NCBI RefSeq assembly: GCF_008831285.2
Contig: NC_045138.2
Location: 8,523,205 to 8,587,204, forward strand
Source: Nymphaea colorata
Lineage: Eukaryota; Streptophyta; Magnoliopsida; Nymphaeales; Nymphaeaceae
Length of the DNA stretch: 64,000 nt
Direction: 5' to 3'
Under the pieces are notes generated by a model that worked only from the letters and a program-made list of their open reading frames with translations, was not told the origin of the DNA and searched no databases. The position numbers and the translations under genes were made by a program. Position 1 is the stretch's first letter. Each line of letters starts with the position of its first letter. This document shows positions 12,927 to 23,505 of this stretch, in pieces.

Positions 12927-13095
12927 GTTACGGTCTCGTTTTTCTTGTGGCCGGCCTTAGGCTTCCAACCGTACCTGAAATTTAAAAAGTTAGTAGCGAG
13001 AGAGAGAGAGAGAGAGAGAGAGAGCACTGAATCAATCCGGGAAGAGAGAGAGAGAACCTGTTCTGATGTTTGGGAGGGCCGCCTCTTCCAGGCAT
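9998..13095 (-). CDS. DUF2039 (C9orf85-like) cysteine-rich protein
   Basis: Nine exons on the minus strand give 236 aa: 13095-13058, 12974-12932, 12797-12715, 12628-12590, 12444-12392, 12262-12199, 12048-12006, 11920-11873, 10297-9998. The start MPGRGGPPKHQNR matches the family's basic N-terminus (PPKHQN). A zinc-ribbon-like set of cysteines follows: CQRC (43-46), CQQC (68-71), CSAC (84-87) and CAKCCC (94-99), with the block RYGKYKPLAEPKKC between. Human C9orf85 has the same order (VCQRCK, YSKYKPL, CAKC). The last exon encodes an Asp/Glu/Asn-rich tail of about 100 residues with long D runs. The function of the family is unknown; metal binding is inferred from the cysteines. All junctions are GT-AG except intron 5 (12391-12263), which begins GA if the CSAC motif is to be kept (see findings). 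Introns 1-3 are short and largely filled by (CT)n on the coding strand. Confidence 0.88.
12664..12712. repeat. (GA)n microsatellite filling intron 3 of the DUF2039 gene
   Basis: Nearly pure GA run on the plus strand, CT on the coding strand. It begins within a few bases of the 5' splice site at 12714-12713. Similar tracts lie at about 12894-12921 (intron 2) and 12998-13024 with 13045-13055 (intron 1). Confidence 0.9.
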
Positions 13096-15025
13096 CGTTC
13101 TCTCTTTCTCTCTCTCTCTGTCTCTCCCTCGCCCGCGTCTGTCACTCGCGCCGCCGCAGGCTCGCTGCTCTACTCCAGGCCTTCGTCTCTCATTCTGCCG
13201 CAAGTGGGTCGGATCAGACCCGAATCAAATGTTCGAAACTCCACAAAGGGTCACTCTGGGATCTGAACTTCGTGAAATAATCGTAAACTTCAGGACTTCC
13301 ACCAATTTGGCGACATTTTTCCTGTAGCCAAACTTCTAAACTTGGCCCTAACGATCTAACTATGTAGCGGTAAAAATAGCTGAAAGCAAAACTAGTAAGG
13401 CTGCTCGTCTCTGGTCGGGGCACAATTAAATACACATTACAATTAGCAAACATTCAACTGACTCCAATATGTTTGTAACATTAAACTGACTTCAAATATT
13501 TTTGTAATTCATAGAAATGTAAATCTTCACGAGAGATTTATATTTGAAGTTTCTTCTCACATGGACAAACTTGTTACTGGTTTGTTGTTTATCGACGAGA
13601 CCCACATTCGAAAACCAATTGATGAAATTCATTTGGCCTACAAATGAGATGGCGGTAGAAATTGGGCAGGCGAGGGCTTGTTCAGAGGGGTAAAAATAGA
13701 TCGGGGATTCAAGCAAAGGTTGTAGGATGCGGCTGGAAGCACTTGTGGTTGTGGGCTTCAATAGTTGAAGTTTGGGAAGATTTTCCTATAGAGCCGGCCT
13801 CAGATCTACAGATCAGGAAACGACTGGTAGGTCTCGTCTGCTTTAAGCCTTTTGCTTTTCCTGTGATTGCTGTTTTTGTTGGTACTGGTAGTAATACTAG
13901 AACTCTGACAGGTTACCTATCTATATTTGATTATCTCGAAAAGTTTTGTTTAGATCCACTGTATTTACAGGTTACTTCTGCAAGATAGGGTAATTTCATG
14001 ATTATGCATCATTGGCAGAAGCGATTAACTGCATCCCCACTTGGGGATAGATTGTTTGTTGCCAACTTATGATTGCTTGGAGATCCAATGAAGGTCGCGG
14101 TCATCATATCATCAGGAACTGGGTATGCTTGCTCGCTAGAATTTCCTCCAAGGTTTTGGAGTCTCAAGAGTCAAGAATTTTGGCCTCTATTTTGGCTGAT
14201 GTGTATAGTTGTTGATCCTTCAACTGTTGCAGTTTTATCTGTATTTGGCTTGAAATTCTAGTTGGGTTTAAGTAATTAGTAGCAGGAATTAAACTCGGAG
14301 TGGAAGCAAGGAGTTCTCTTTCTAAACCATCAAATACTAGGCTAGGTGAAATATTGTTTGCGCTACAGATCTATGAGCAACTCAATGGCAAATTGTTGAA
14401 TCCTGAAGGATCTTCAAGATTTGACAAGCTATATAAAAAATTGATGCATTGATCAATTGAAGTTAAGAAGAGACTTATAAATTAACCAATGAGATGCAAC
14501 AATTTCAAGTTTTGAGTCAGGAATCAAAAGTCAATTGAACATAAAGGGAGGTCACCTCAATGATTGGTTCTAGTTGTAAATTGGTTAACATAAGCTGGGT
14601 GATTCTTCTAATAAAGGAGATGGTAGTGCTCTAGGTCAAGGGGTTGGTGGCAATGAATCTTGAGAAGAAGATTCAATTGTGGAAGAAGCCCCAGCTCAGC
14701 TGCATCTCTTGCCTTTTCTGCTTTTGTTGAAGGTAGGAAGATGACAGAATTCCAATCCTGAACTTATGTGTACTTGGAAAGAGGACCTCTAGCTGCATCT
14801 CTTGTTTCATCTGCAACAGGTTGGCAGAGGACCCAAGTTGGAAAGCAAAACTGTACATCCTCCCTAGAGCCTATTCAAACCACAGTCCAATTTTGTTTAA
14901 GTCAAATAGAAGACACACCCACACTAGAGGAGTCCACGTATTTTGATTCTTCAATTGCTGAGCTCAGTTGGATGGGTGTAAGGAGAGTGAAAGAGAATTA
15001 GGAATAATCAGTTCGCGGCTGTGCG
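13096..15025. other. Intergenic region upstream of the DUF2039 gene
   Basis: The first 150 bp are CT-rich and probably hold the leader and promoter of the minus-strand DUF2039 gene. The rest shows only short unconvincing frames. The phrase agctgcatctcttg occurs twice (about 14697 and 14791), and the last few hundred bases may already belong to the LINE that is recognisable from 15026, but I cannot show that. Confidence 0.45.
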
Positions 15026-15634
15026 ATGATTAAGCTACTATGTAAGCTTAATGCGACATGTGATGGTCTGCATGATTGGAGTAGAAAGGGCCCAAATGAT
15101 CTCAACAAATTGATCCATCATGCGAAAGATGCACTGAGGGAGGTGCAACGTCAAGGTAAGAGGGGAATTCCTGATGCTGCTTATAGAGATAGTAATCTAG
15201 AGGATGAATTGAGGAGACTGCTTAGCAAGGAGGAAGAGCTCCAGCGCCAAAAAAAAATGCGAATAATAATAACTTGGTTGAAAAAAGGTAACCTTAACAC
15301 CAAGTTCTATTACGCAATGATTCAAGAGAGAAGACGTGAAATCAATCCCTTACTAACTCTAAGGAAATATTGGAAGTGGCCACCAATTACTTTAAGAGCC
15401 TGTTAAAGGATTCTAATGTCTTAGGATGCCTTCCACATTGCATTGTAGAAGGTCCATACATCTCCTGAGAGGAAAATGGTCTCCTCATTAGGCCAATATC
15501 TGATGAAGAGATGGAGTGTAGTGAGATTTTAGACAAGGATTCAACGGCTGGCCCAAATGGCCTTAATAATAAATTCTATTGGTTCTATTGGCCTATTATC
15601 AGGGAAGATGTGAAAAGGGCCATGTTAAAATAGA
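15026..15634 (+). mobile_element. L1-like LINE fragment (start of reverse transcriptase), interrupted
   Basis: The translated stretch contains a basic, coiled segment, then ITWLKKGNLNTKFYYAM, which corresponds to the plant L1 motif 'WLKEGDRNTKFFH'. After frameshifts comes DSTAGPNGLNNKFYWFYW, corresponding to 'KAPGPDGFnakFyk.fW' at the start of the LINE reverse transcriptase. Homology ends exactly where the copia 5' LTR begins (15635), so the copia element landed in the LINE. The downstream LINE part was not found on the other side. Stop codons and frame changes make it non-functional. Confidence 0.75.
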
Positions 15635-15906
15635 TGTAGTGGGGAACCGGGTCCATTTCTGGACCCAGTCCCATGTGGCATGGGTACCGAGGCCGGCTCG
15701 GTACCCTAGGCGGCATTCTTCTCTCCCTCCTATATAATCTTCACTTAAGTGTAATTGTGTGATTAAGTGAATATAATTTTCTCTCTCCTAGGGTTGCGGT
15801 GTGCACTTAGGTCAGAGCTTCCCGTGATTTTTTTCCTCTTTCTGAGGTTTTTCCACGTATATCGTGTGTTCCTCTCTTTTTCTTTCGTGTGTTGCATGTT
15901 TCTACA
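15635..15906 (+). repeat. 5' LTR of the copia element
   Basis: 272 bp starting TGTAG and ending CTACA, a perfect 5-bp inverted end. TATATAA at about 15731-15737 is a plausible LTR promoter. The primer-binding site TGGTATCAGAGC follows immediately. Confidence 0.85.
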
Positions 15907-15918
15907 TGGTATCAGAGC
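15907..15918 (+). other. tRNA-iMet primer-binding site
   Basis: TGGTATCAGAGC, the complement of the 3' end of initiator methionine tRNA, directly adjoins the 5' LTR. It primes minus-strand DNA synthesis in most plant copia elements. Confidence 0.9.
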
Positions 15919-16267
15919 CGTGAGATCGTTCGGCTTAGTCTCGTATTTCCGTAGTCGCCCCTGCACCGTTGCCGCCTGCGCCGTTAGGGTTTCCCGCGCC
16001 GCCGCCATTGGGATCTTCTTCGTCGCCGCCTGTTGCCGCTTGTGACTTCCGCTGCCGTGGGTGTCTCCTTTTCCGCCGTCGGACGATCCAGCGCCATCAC
16101 ATCTTTCCGCTGCTGTGGGTGTCCAGCGCCGTCACGCCTCTGCGTCGCCGCCGTCGGGCGATCCAGCACCATCGCCGACACCTAAGGTTCCGTGTGGTGC
16201 TGGTGTTTCAGCCGCCGCCGTGCTGTCTTGTTGCTGCCTGGTGTTGTGTCTGACTTGACTGCTTGTG

Positions 16268-17326
16268 ATGGCGGAAGAGATTGCACCTAAAAGTAATATG
16301 GCCTTTGACACGGGCAGCGCTCCCAAGAGCGAGATCTTGCCGGTTCAGGTCACGCCCATTCGTCTGACTAAAGACAACTATCTCTCTTGGTCTGCTGCTC
16401 TCGAGATTGGGATAACGAGCCGTGGTCGTCTTTCCTATATCACAGGCGACAAACCGGCGCCCAGCAAAACTGATCTTCAATGGGCGACGTGGGTGTTGGA
16501 AGACAGTCAGGTTAAGGTGTGGATCATCAGCTCTGTGTCCGCTGATATTCAGCCTCTTATTCTGCGGAAGCCGACTTCGTTTGATATGTGGACTGTGCTT
16601 GCAAGGATGTATGGTCGCAAGAAAAGGGTTCTGCGTACGTATCAGATTAAACGCAGTATTTATTCTCTGAAACAGGGTGACCTGTCTGTTGCCTCCTTCT
16701 ATGCAGCCCTGAAAACTAAGTGGGAGGAACTTGATTATCATGTGAATGATAACTGGGACTGTGGTTCTGATCATGCTCGGTACTGGGAAAAGGAATGGAT
16801 GGACCGGACGTTCCTCTTCCTTGGAGGCTTGTGTGATGAGTTTGAATCCATTCGGAGTCAAATTCTCAACTGTGATGAGATTCCTGGAATAGAAGATGTT
16901 TATGCCAGAGTGGAATCCGAGGAACAAAGGCGTCAAGTGATGCAGATTGACCCCAGTCATGGGAATGGTCCCTCGGCCTTTGTTAGCCGTTCTTCTGTGT
17001 CTGGACCGCGCCCTGTTAGGCGATGTACACATTGTCACAAATCAGGACATTCTGTTGACTTCTATTGGGATCTTCACCCGGAGAAGAGACTTGTTCGTGG
17101 TCGCCCTCCATCTAGTCGGCGAGGTTCTCTTGTACAGGACTCAACTCAGAGTGGTTCTTCAAGTGGTGAAAAATCGAGGCTTTCCCCTGATCAAATCAAG
17201 GAACTACAAGCTTACATCAGTCGCCTTTCTACTACGTCAGAGGACACATCTACGTCTGATGGAGCTAAATTAGCTCAGGCTCTTGTTGCTACTAGTGATC
17301 AAGGTAATTCCTCTCCCGGTGATTGA
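16268..17326 (+). pseudogene. Copia gag (capsid/nucleocapsid)
   Basis: An open frame of about 352 aa. The N-terminal part has the plant copia gag features: the LTKDNYLSWSAALE segment, and the 'W....LEDSQVKVWIISSVS' and 'MWTVLARMYG' blocks. A zinc knuckle starts at CTHCHKSGH, but the last ligand of the CX2CX4HX4C pattern is tyrosine (DFYWDLHPEKR), a one-base change. The frame ends at TGA (17324-17326), which replaces the conserved tryptophan just before the protease motif VDSGATHHM, separating gag from pol. Copia elements normally make one fused gag-pol chain, so this stop is most likely damage. Confidence 0.85.
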
Positions 17327-20042
17327 ATTGTTGACAGTGGGGCTACTCATCATATGACTGGGGACCCTAAGATGTTTCAAGAATACAAGTTGACTTCTGG
17401 ACAGCAGCGTGTTTCTATGGCTGATGGTTCTTCTATTTCTGTGGCTGGAAAAGGGAGTTTATCATTACTAAACAAATATTGTCTTCATAATGCCCTGCAT
17501 GTTCCTAATATTCCCGTGAATTTGTTATCTGTCAGCAGTATTACCAAAGAGCTAAACTGTAATCTAATATTCTCTGCTGATCGTTGTTTACTGCAGGACT
17601 TGAGAACGGGGCAGAATATTGGGATTGGTTCGGCTATTGATGGTCTCTACAGAATGCCAATACAGGTTGCCTCTGCTTTGATTTCAGCCACCAGTGGACA
17701 GTTATCTGGCGTGGAGGACAGATCCGCTATTATGCGCTGGCACGAGAGACTTGGTCATCTTCCTTTTCAGTTGATTAAACAATTGTTTCCTAAGATGTTT
17801 CGGTCTGTTTCTTTGGACACCTTCGCCTGTGAAGTGTGTCAGTTGTTTAAGCATGTTAGGGCCTCGTACCCTATTTCGTTCAATAAAACCAGCCATCCTT
17901 TTGCTTTGGTTCACTCTGATGTTTGGGGTCCTTCGGGAGTGTCCACCTGTCGTGGTTTTCATTATTTCATGACTCTTATCGATGACTACTCTCGGTGTAC
18001 GTTCGTGTACTTGTTGAAAGAACGTAGTGAGGTTCCCGGCATTGTCAAAAACTTCGTTGCATTTGTTGAAACTCAATTCCAAACCCCTGTTCAGACCCTT
18101 CGTACTGACAATGCTCGAGAGTATGTCTCCCTATCCCTTGATGACTTCTTGCGAAGCAAGGGTATTATACATGAAACATCCTGTAGCTACACACCTCCTC
18201 AGAATGGCGTGGCTGAAAGGAAGAACCGTCATTTGTTAAATGTCACCCGGGCCATTATGTTTCAACGTCATGTCCCTAAGCGGTACTGGGGTGATGCACT
18301 TCTCACTAGTGCTCATCTCATTAACCGTATGCCTACTCGTGTGTTGAATGGTCATTCCCCTTATTCTCTTTTGTGGCCTAATCAGAGTCCCTGGCCTTTG
18401 ACTCCTCGGGTGTTTGGGTGTGTTTGCTTTGTCCATGATCATAGTCTCACTCTCAAGAAACTTGATCCTCGGTCCATCAAAGCGGTCTTTTTGGGGTATT
18501 CCTCCACTCAGAAGGGATACAAGTGTGTTGACCCTAGCACTTCCAGAGTCTATGTCTCCAGGGATGTTACCTTTCATGAACATGAGGCATACTTTCCTGC
18601 GAATCCTCTTCAGGGGGAGTGTCTAGGTGAGAGAGTGGACGAGTATTCTTCGCAACAGTTGATTCAGTTCACAGATTTCTTGGATTACACGGCTAGTTCT
18701 CCGAGTGTGAGTGTGGTTGACACAGTCAGTGAGGACAGAGACAGTCAGATGGAAGGGGGCCCTATGGAAGAACAGTCCCGTGATCATTTGTTTGGTCAGG
18801 TATACAATAGGAAGAAGAATGATGTAATGGAGGTTGTTGATGTTACCAATCCCGATCTTGTGAGCTCCCCGGATGATCCAAGTCCAATGAATGAAGATCT
18901 TCCCATAGCCCTACGCAAAGGCACCAGGTCATGTACTTCTCATCCTATTCAGAGATTTGTCTCGTATGCTAAACTCAGTAAAGACTACAAGTGCTTTATT
19001 ACCTCTTTATCTATGGTTGTTATTCCCAGGTCAGTGGAGGATGCCAGGGAAGATCCCAAATGGCTACAAGCCATGACAGAGGAGATGGACGCCCTGGCAA
19101 AGAACAATACGTGGGAGGTTGTTGATATTCCTAATGGAACTCACTTAGTTGGTTCCAAGTGGGTGTTTACTATGAAGTACAAACCTGATGGCACTGTAGA
19201 ACGCTATAAAGCTCGTCTTGTTGCAAAGGGGTTTAGCCAGAAATATGGGATTGACTATCTTGAGACGTTCGCTCTCGTTGCTAAACTGAAGACAGTAAGA
19301 GTCATCTTAGCTCTGGCAGTACAAAAGAAGTGGAGCATGGACCAACTTGATGTCAAGAACGCCTTCTTGAATGGTCACCTTGAGGAAGAAGTCTATATGA
19401 GCATGCCGCCTGGATATGCTCGGAACGGGAAGTGTTGCTATCTCAAGAAAGCTTTGTATGGTCTCAAGCAGTCCCCTAGAGCGTGGTTTGAAAGACTAAG
19501 GGTTGTAATGAAGACTAATGGGTATAAACAGGGAAATGGTGATCACACCCTCTTCATCAAGCAGAGAAATGGTCTGGTGAGCCTTCTACTTGTATATGTT
19601 GATGATATGATTGTCACAGGTGACGACGAAAGGGAAAAAAGGAAGATGAAGGAAACGTTAGCTGCAGAATTCGATCTCAAAAATCTGGGCAAACTAAGGT
19701 ATTTCTTGGGAATTGAGATTGCTAGATCTGAGACTGGTCTTGTTATGAGCCAAAGAAAATACACTTTGGACCTTCTAAAAGAGACAGGTAAACTGGGATG
19801 CAGGCCCTTTCTTACTCCAATGGAGTCTGGCACAAGGATAAGTATCAAAACTGGGACGATCTTGGATGAGGAAGGAAAAGGGAGGTATCAGCGGCTGGTT
19901 GGTAAACTCATTTATCTCACCCTTACTCGCTCGGATATTACATATGCTGTGGGTGTGTTAAGTCAGTTTATGCGTGCCCCTACTGATTGTCATTGAAAAA
20001 GTGCTGAAAGAGTATTGGGATACTTAAAGAATGACCCAAAGT
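17327..20042 (+). pseudogene. Copia pol (protease, integrase, reverse transcriptase)
   Basis: The frame continues in phase from gag. The aspartic protease motif is VDSGATHHMTG. The GAG-pre-integrase zinc region is present (RWHERLGHL...CEVCQ). The integrase core keeps its three acidic residues in HSDVWGP, RTDNARE and GVAERKN. The reverse transcriptase runs from WVFTMKYKPDG to the active site YVDDMIVTGD. The usual ETFAPVAK reads ETFALVAK. A second TGA at 19994-19996 again replaces a conserved tryptophan (before KSAERVLGYLKN). RNase H is cut off soon afterwards. No autonomous transposition is expected. Confidence 0.9.
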
Positions 20043-20051
20043 TTGGTGGAG

Positions 20052-20265
20052 AACAAGTTCATAGATTTTTTTTTTGTACTTTTATTGATGCTGAAAAAAA
20101 CCTCTCCTGCCTAGATCCTTTACAGTTGATTGCTGTGATTGGTGGACGGATTTATTGAACAACAAGTTAATAAATATTTTTTTAAGGACTTTTATTGATG
20201 CTGAGAAAAAATCTACTGCCTAAGTCCTCTCGAGTTGATCGTTGTGTGCTATATTGTTTATTTTA
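20052..20265. repeat. Imperfect 109-bp tandem duplication between two copia remnants
   Basis: The words aacaagtt, acttttattgatgctga, ctgcctaagtcct/ctgcctagatcct and agttgat recur in the same order with a spacing of 109 bp (20052 and 20161). It lies between the truncated end of the first copia element and the gag start of the second, and could be leader or LTR sequence of the second. Confidence 0.7.
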
Positions 20266-20309
20266 TCAAAGTGCAACTAGATTAAGGTCATATTGTCTAG
20301 TCTCGCATT

Positions 20310-22800
20310 ATGGCTAATGAAGGCAAGATAGAGATGCAGTATGAGCATAATAACACAGGCAGTCTCTTTTCTTATGGTTCTACTGTAAAGTTAGATGGAT
20401 CTAATTTTGTTATTTGGTCTCATGTGTTTATAACGTTTGTTATTGGACATCAGAAGGAGCATGTTATAGAAGAAAATGAGCCTGTGGTGAATAGTGAAAA
20501 ATATAGTTCATGGAAAAAAGATAATAATATTGTCATGTCATGGATCATAAATAATGTGCAACCACAAATTATTCTCGAGTCACTTGGGTTTTCCTTTTAA
20601 AAGAAAGGTCTCAAGTCATATATACTCTCAAGAACCTTACTATTGAAATAGTTTGGTATTCTTCTTAAAAGCATTCACAATGATAATTCTCTTGAGTTCA
20701 AGGCATCTACCTTAATGAAATTTTACTCTGATAATGGCATTCCCCTTCAGTTTACTTGTCTTCATACCTCATAGCAAAATGGAGTAGTTGAGTAAAAACA
20801 TCGTCAACTTTTAAATATGGTGTATTCCCTAATGCTTTATACTCGTTTACCTGCATATTTTTTGGGAGATGTCATCCTCACTGCTTGATGATAAAATGTA
20901 TATAAAATTCTACTCTACAAAAGCATAAAATACATCAATCCAACTAGTTATCCTCATCCTCTATTAACAACCAAGTTCTCGTTAAACTTGTGCACCCATA
21001 ACAACCATTGTTTCCAATCCCTTCCAAAATATTTGGTTGCACATGCTTTCTTCACATCCTTGGGCCTACACATGATCAATTTGCTGCTCAAGCAATTAAG
21101 TGTATCTTTGTTAGCTACCCCAAAAATCATAACACAATCATCTGACCCACTACTTATCCCTCTCATTCCATTGGAGTCATTCCCATATGAGTCTCGTTCT
21201 AGTGAGTCTCCTTCTATTGTTTTGAAGTTTTGTGATCCTCTACTGGTCTCCACACGTCGACATGGCTCCTTTAATGATCCTTCTCCAACCTCTTCTCAGG
21301 AGGTAGTACATTTGAGGTGAGTATACCTAGTCAATCTGAGCCCACTATAGCTATCTCTGATCCCTGTCAGGACTTACCTATTACTCTTTGTAAAGGCAAG
21401 CGGCAATATACTTTGCATCTTATATCTCATTTTGTTTCTATTGATGGTGTTGGTCAAATGATGCAACAATTTATTCAAGCTTTGGTTGTCCATGCAGTTC
21501 CTAATTGTCGCCAATATGCTTTAATAGATACCCAGTGGAGACAAGCTATGCAAGATGAGATGGATGCCTTAGTTCAGCAATGCACCTGGGAACTTGTTGA
21601 CCATTCTCTTGATTGTGATACTATTGGCTCCAAGTGGGTATTCACCGTGAAATATCATTATGATAGTTCTATGGAAAGATACAAAGCTAGGTTACACTGA
21701 CCTACAATGTTGATTTCTTTGAGACTTTCTCTCATGCTGCTCGGTTGAGAACCATCTGTCTTATTATTTTTGTGGTTGTACACCAAGACTGACATATGTA
21801 TCAGCTCGATGTCAAAAATGCCTTTTTGTATGGTGATCTCGATGAGAGTGTCTATATATAATAACCACCAAGGTTTAGACAACCACCAAGGTTTGAACAA
21901 CAAGGAGAGTGTGGAAAAGTTCTCGGGTGTGGTTCTACAAGTTCTTTGAGGTAGTCTCCAAGTGTAGCTTTGCGAGATCCCCTCTTGATCATTCTCTGTT
22001 TATCAAGAAGAATGTCAGGAGTATGACCATTCTAGTAGTTTATATTGATGATATTATCTTGACAGGTGACCCCGAAGAAGAAATTTTTGATACAAAGTTG
22101 GTTCTTCAAAAACATTTTGTGATGAAGGATCTTAGTCAACTATGATATTTCATGGGAATAGAGGTTGCTTGCAACAAGGAATGTGTAGTTTTATTTCAAC
22201 GGAAGTATTTTTTGATTTATTACAGGACAGCAGGATGGTCTAAACTGGCCACTCTACTGATGAATCCATGCATACTTCTTCATGATGACCAATCAGAATT
22301 AATAGATTCTCGATCATACAGATGTCTTATTGGGAACCTCCTCTATGTTATTGTGACCAGACCAAACATTAGCTTTGTAGTAGGAAAGCTAAATTAATTC
22401 ATGGAAAGGCCCAGGCAAGTTCATTGGGATGTAACTTTAATGTTGTCAAATATTTGAAATCGTCTCTAGGTAAAGGACTTTTGTTCACAGAAGGCAAGAC
22501 CTTGGAAATGGAAGCCTATAGTGATGTTGACTATGTTGGCTCAGTCGAAGACAAGAAGTCTATCACAGGAATCAATGTATTTGTGGGAGGCAAATTTATA
22601 TTTTGGAGAAGCAAAAAAGCAAGGTGTGGTGTCAAGATTTAGTGCAGAATTTGAGTACAGAGCTATGACTCAAACTGTCATTGAAATACTTGGGCTAAAT
22701 CCATGCTATCTAGCCTAAGTGTGTCAATTCCTCTTGCCATGAAAAAGTATTGTGACAATGAATGTAGGTCTCCCTTCGTTTGTGGAGAAAAAGATCCTAT
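20310..22800 (+). pseudogene. Second Ty1-copia element, heavily degraded
   Basis: A gag start is readable at 20310-20600 (KLDGSNFVIWS, WKKDNNIVMSWIINNV). It passes almost directly into integrase remains (FYSDNGIPLQFTC, then QNGVVE, LPAYFLGDVILTA) at about 20690-20890, so the end of gag, the protease and part of integrase are deleted. Reverse transcriptase pieces follow in several frames: WRQAMQDEMDAL and KWVFTVKYHYDSSMERYKARL (21530-21700), VVYIDDIILTGDPEEE (22035-22085) and SYRCLIGNLLYVIVTRPNISF (22317-22380). RNase H remains are AYSDVDYVGSVEDKKSITG and SAEFEYRAMTQ (to about 22720). Stops and frameshifts are frequent. The active-site motif reads YIDD. No LTR was identified on either side. 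Confidence 0.88.
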
Positions 22801-23505
22801 TTGGATTATAATGTAAGCAAATATTTGGATATATTTCTATTAGTTTATTACCATATGACTTCTATTCAGTATTTTCTTTTTCCTTTTAGTGCTTTTTTTA
22901 TGTTATTTATTAAAAGAGAAGCAATCTTAATTTCTACAACTTAACTTGTTGAACTTAGAAGAAGCAGCTTAACTTCTTCTAAGCAAAGAACCTCATTTGA
23001 ATGGAAATTATTGCAGTGGAAAATTATTTTACAAAATTACCCCTCTTAATAAAAGGTTGGGTTCCCTATTAAGCAGTGGAACCAGTGTTCTACCATTTCC
23101 CAAGAGGGGTCTCTGTTGTCCTTTTATTAAAAAAACATTGTTTTGAATATCACTTCCTTTTTGTCTCACTTTTACCTATCTCAATCTGTTTCTTTTTTCC
23201 AAAAGTTAAGTGGCATTTTGTAATTTTATTTCTAAAAGTGATTTTAGAAGGGTCAAGTAAAAAATAGAAAAAAAATTACAAATATCTCCTTAACAAGTAA
23301 GTGAATAACATATTGGTGATCAACTTTTCATACACATAAAAAAAGGTGCTCAACTTCTCTACATGTCTCCCAACAACCTTTCCATGCTAAAAACTAATTA
23401 AATTAATAATATAAATGCCTAAGTTGCCCCAGTAATCAAACTTTAAAATAAAAAACTAAGAAAACACAGCTCTTCTCGGATGGCAAGGGCTTGTGGGTAG
23501 GGGTT
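22800..23505. other. AT-rich intergenic DNA
   Basis: No gene or element ends recognised; mostly T- and A-rich sequence between the decayed copia copy and the TCGAG-rich inverted-repeat element. Confidence 0.5.

Larger units (their letters stand above)
15635..20042 (+). mobile_element. Ty1-copia retrotransposon, 3'-truncated
   Basis: The parts in order are a 5' LTR (15635-15906), a tRNA-Met primer-binding site (15907-15918), a GC-rich leader, gag (16268-17326) and pol (protease, integrase, reverse transcriptase; 17327-19996). The order integrase before reverse transcriptase defines copia. Readable homology stops about 45 bp after the second stop, at the beginning of the RNase H region; RNase H, polypurine tract and 3' LTR are absent. 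It abuts the remains of another copia element. Because the 3' LTR is missing, no target duplication can be verified. Confidence 0.9.

Noticed and set aside
12489-13280. Frames coding for runs of Leu-Ser or Arg-Glu
   Set aside because: These are translations of GA/CT microsatellites within introns, not proteins.
13662-13988. Open frame of 108 codons on the plus strand
   Set aside because: No recognisable domain, no splice context and low-complexity neighbours; nothing supports a gene.
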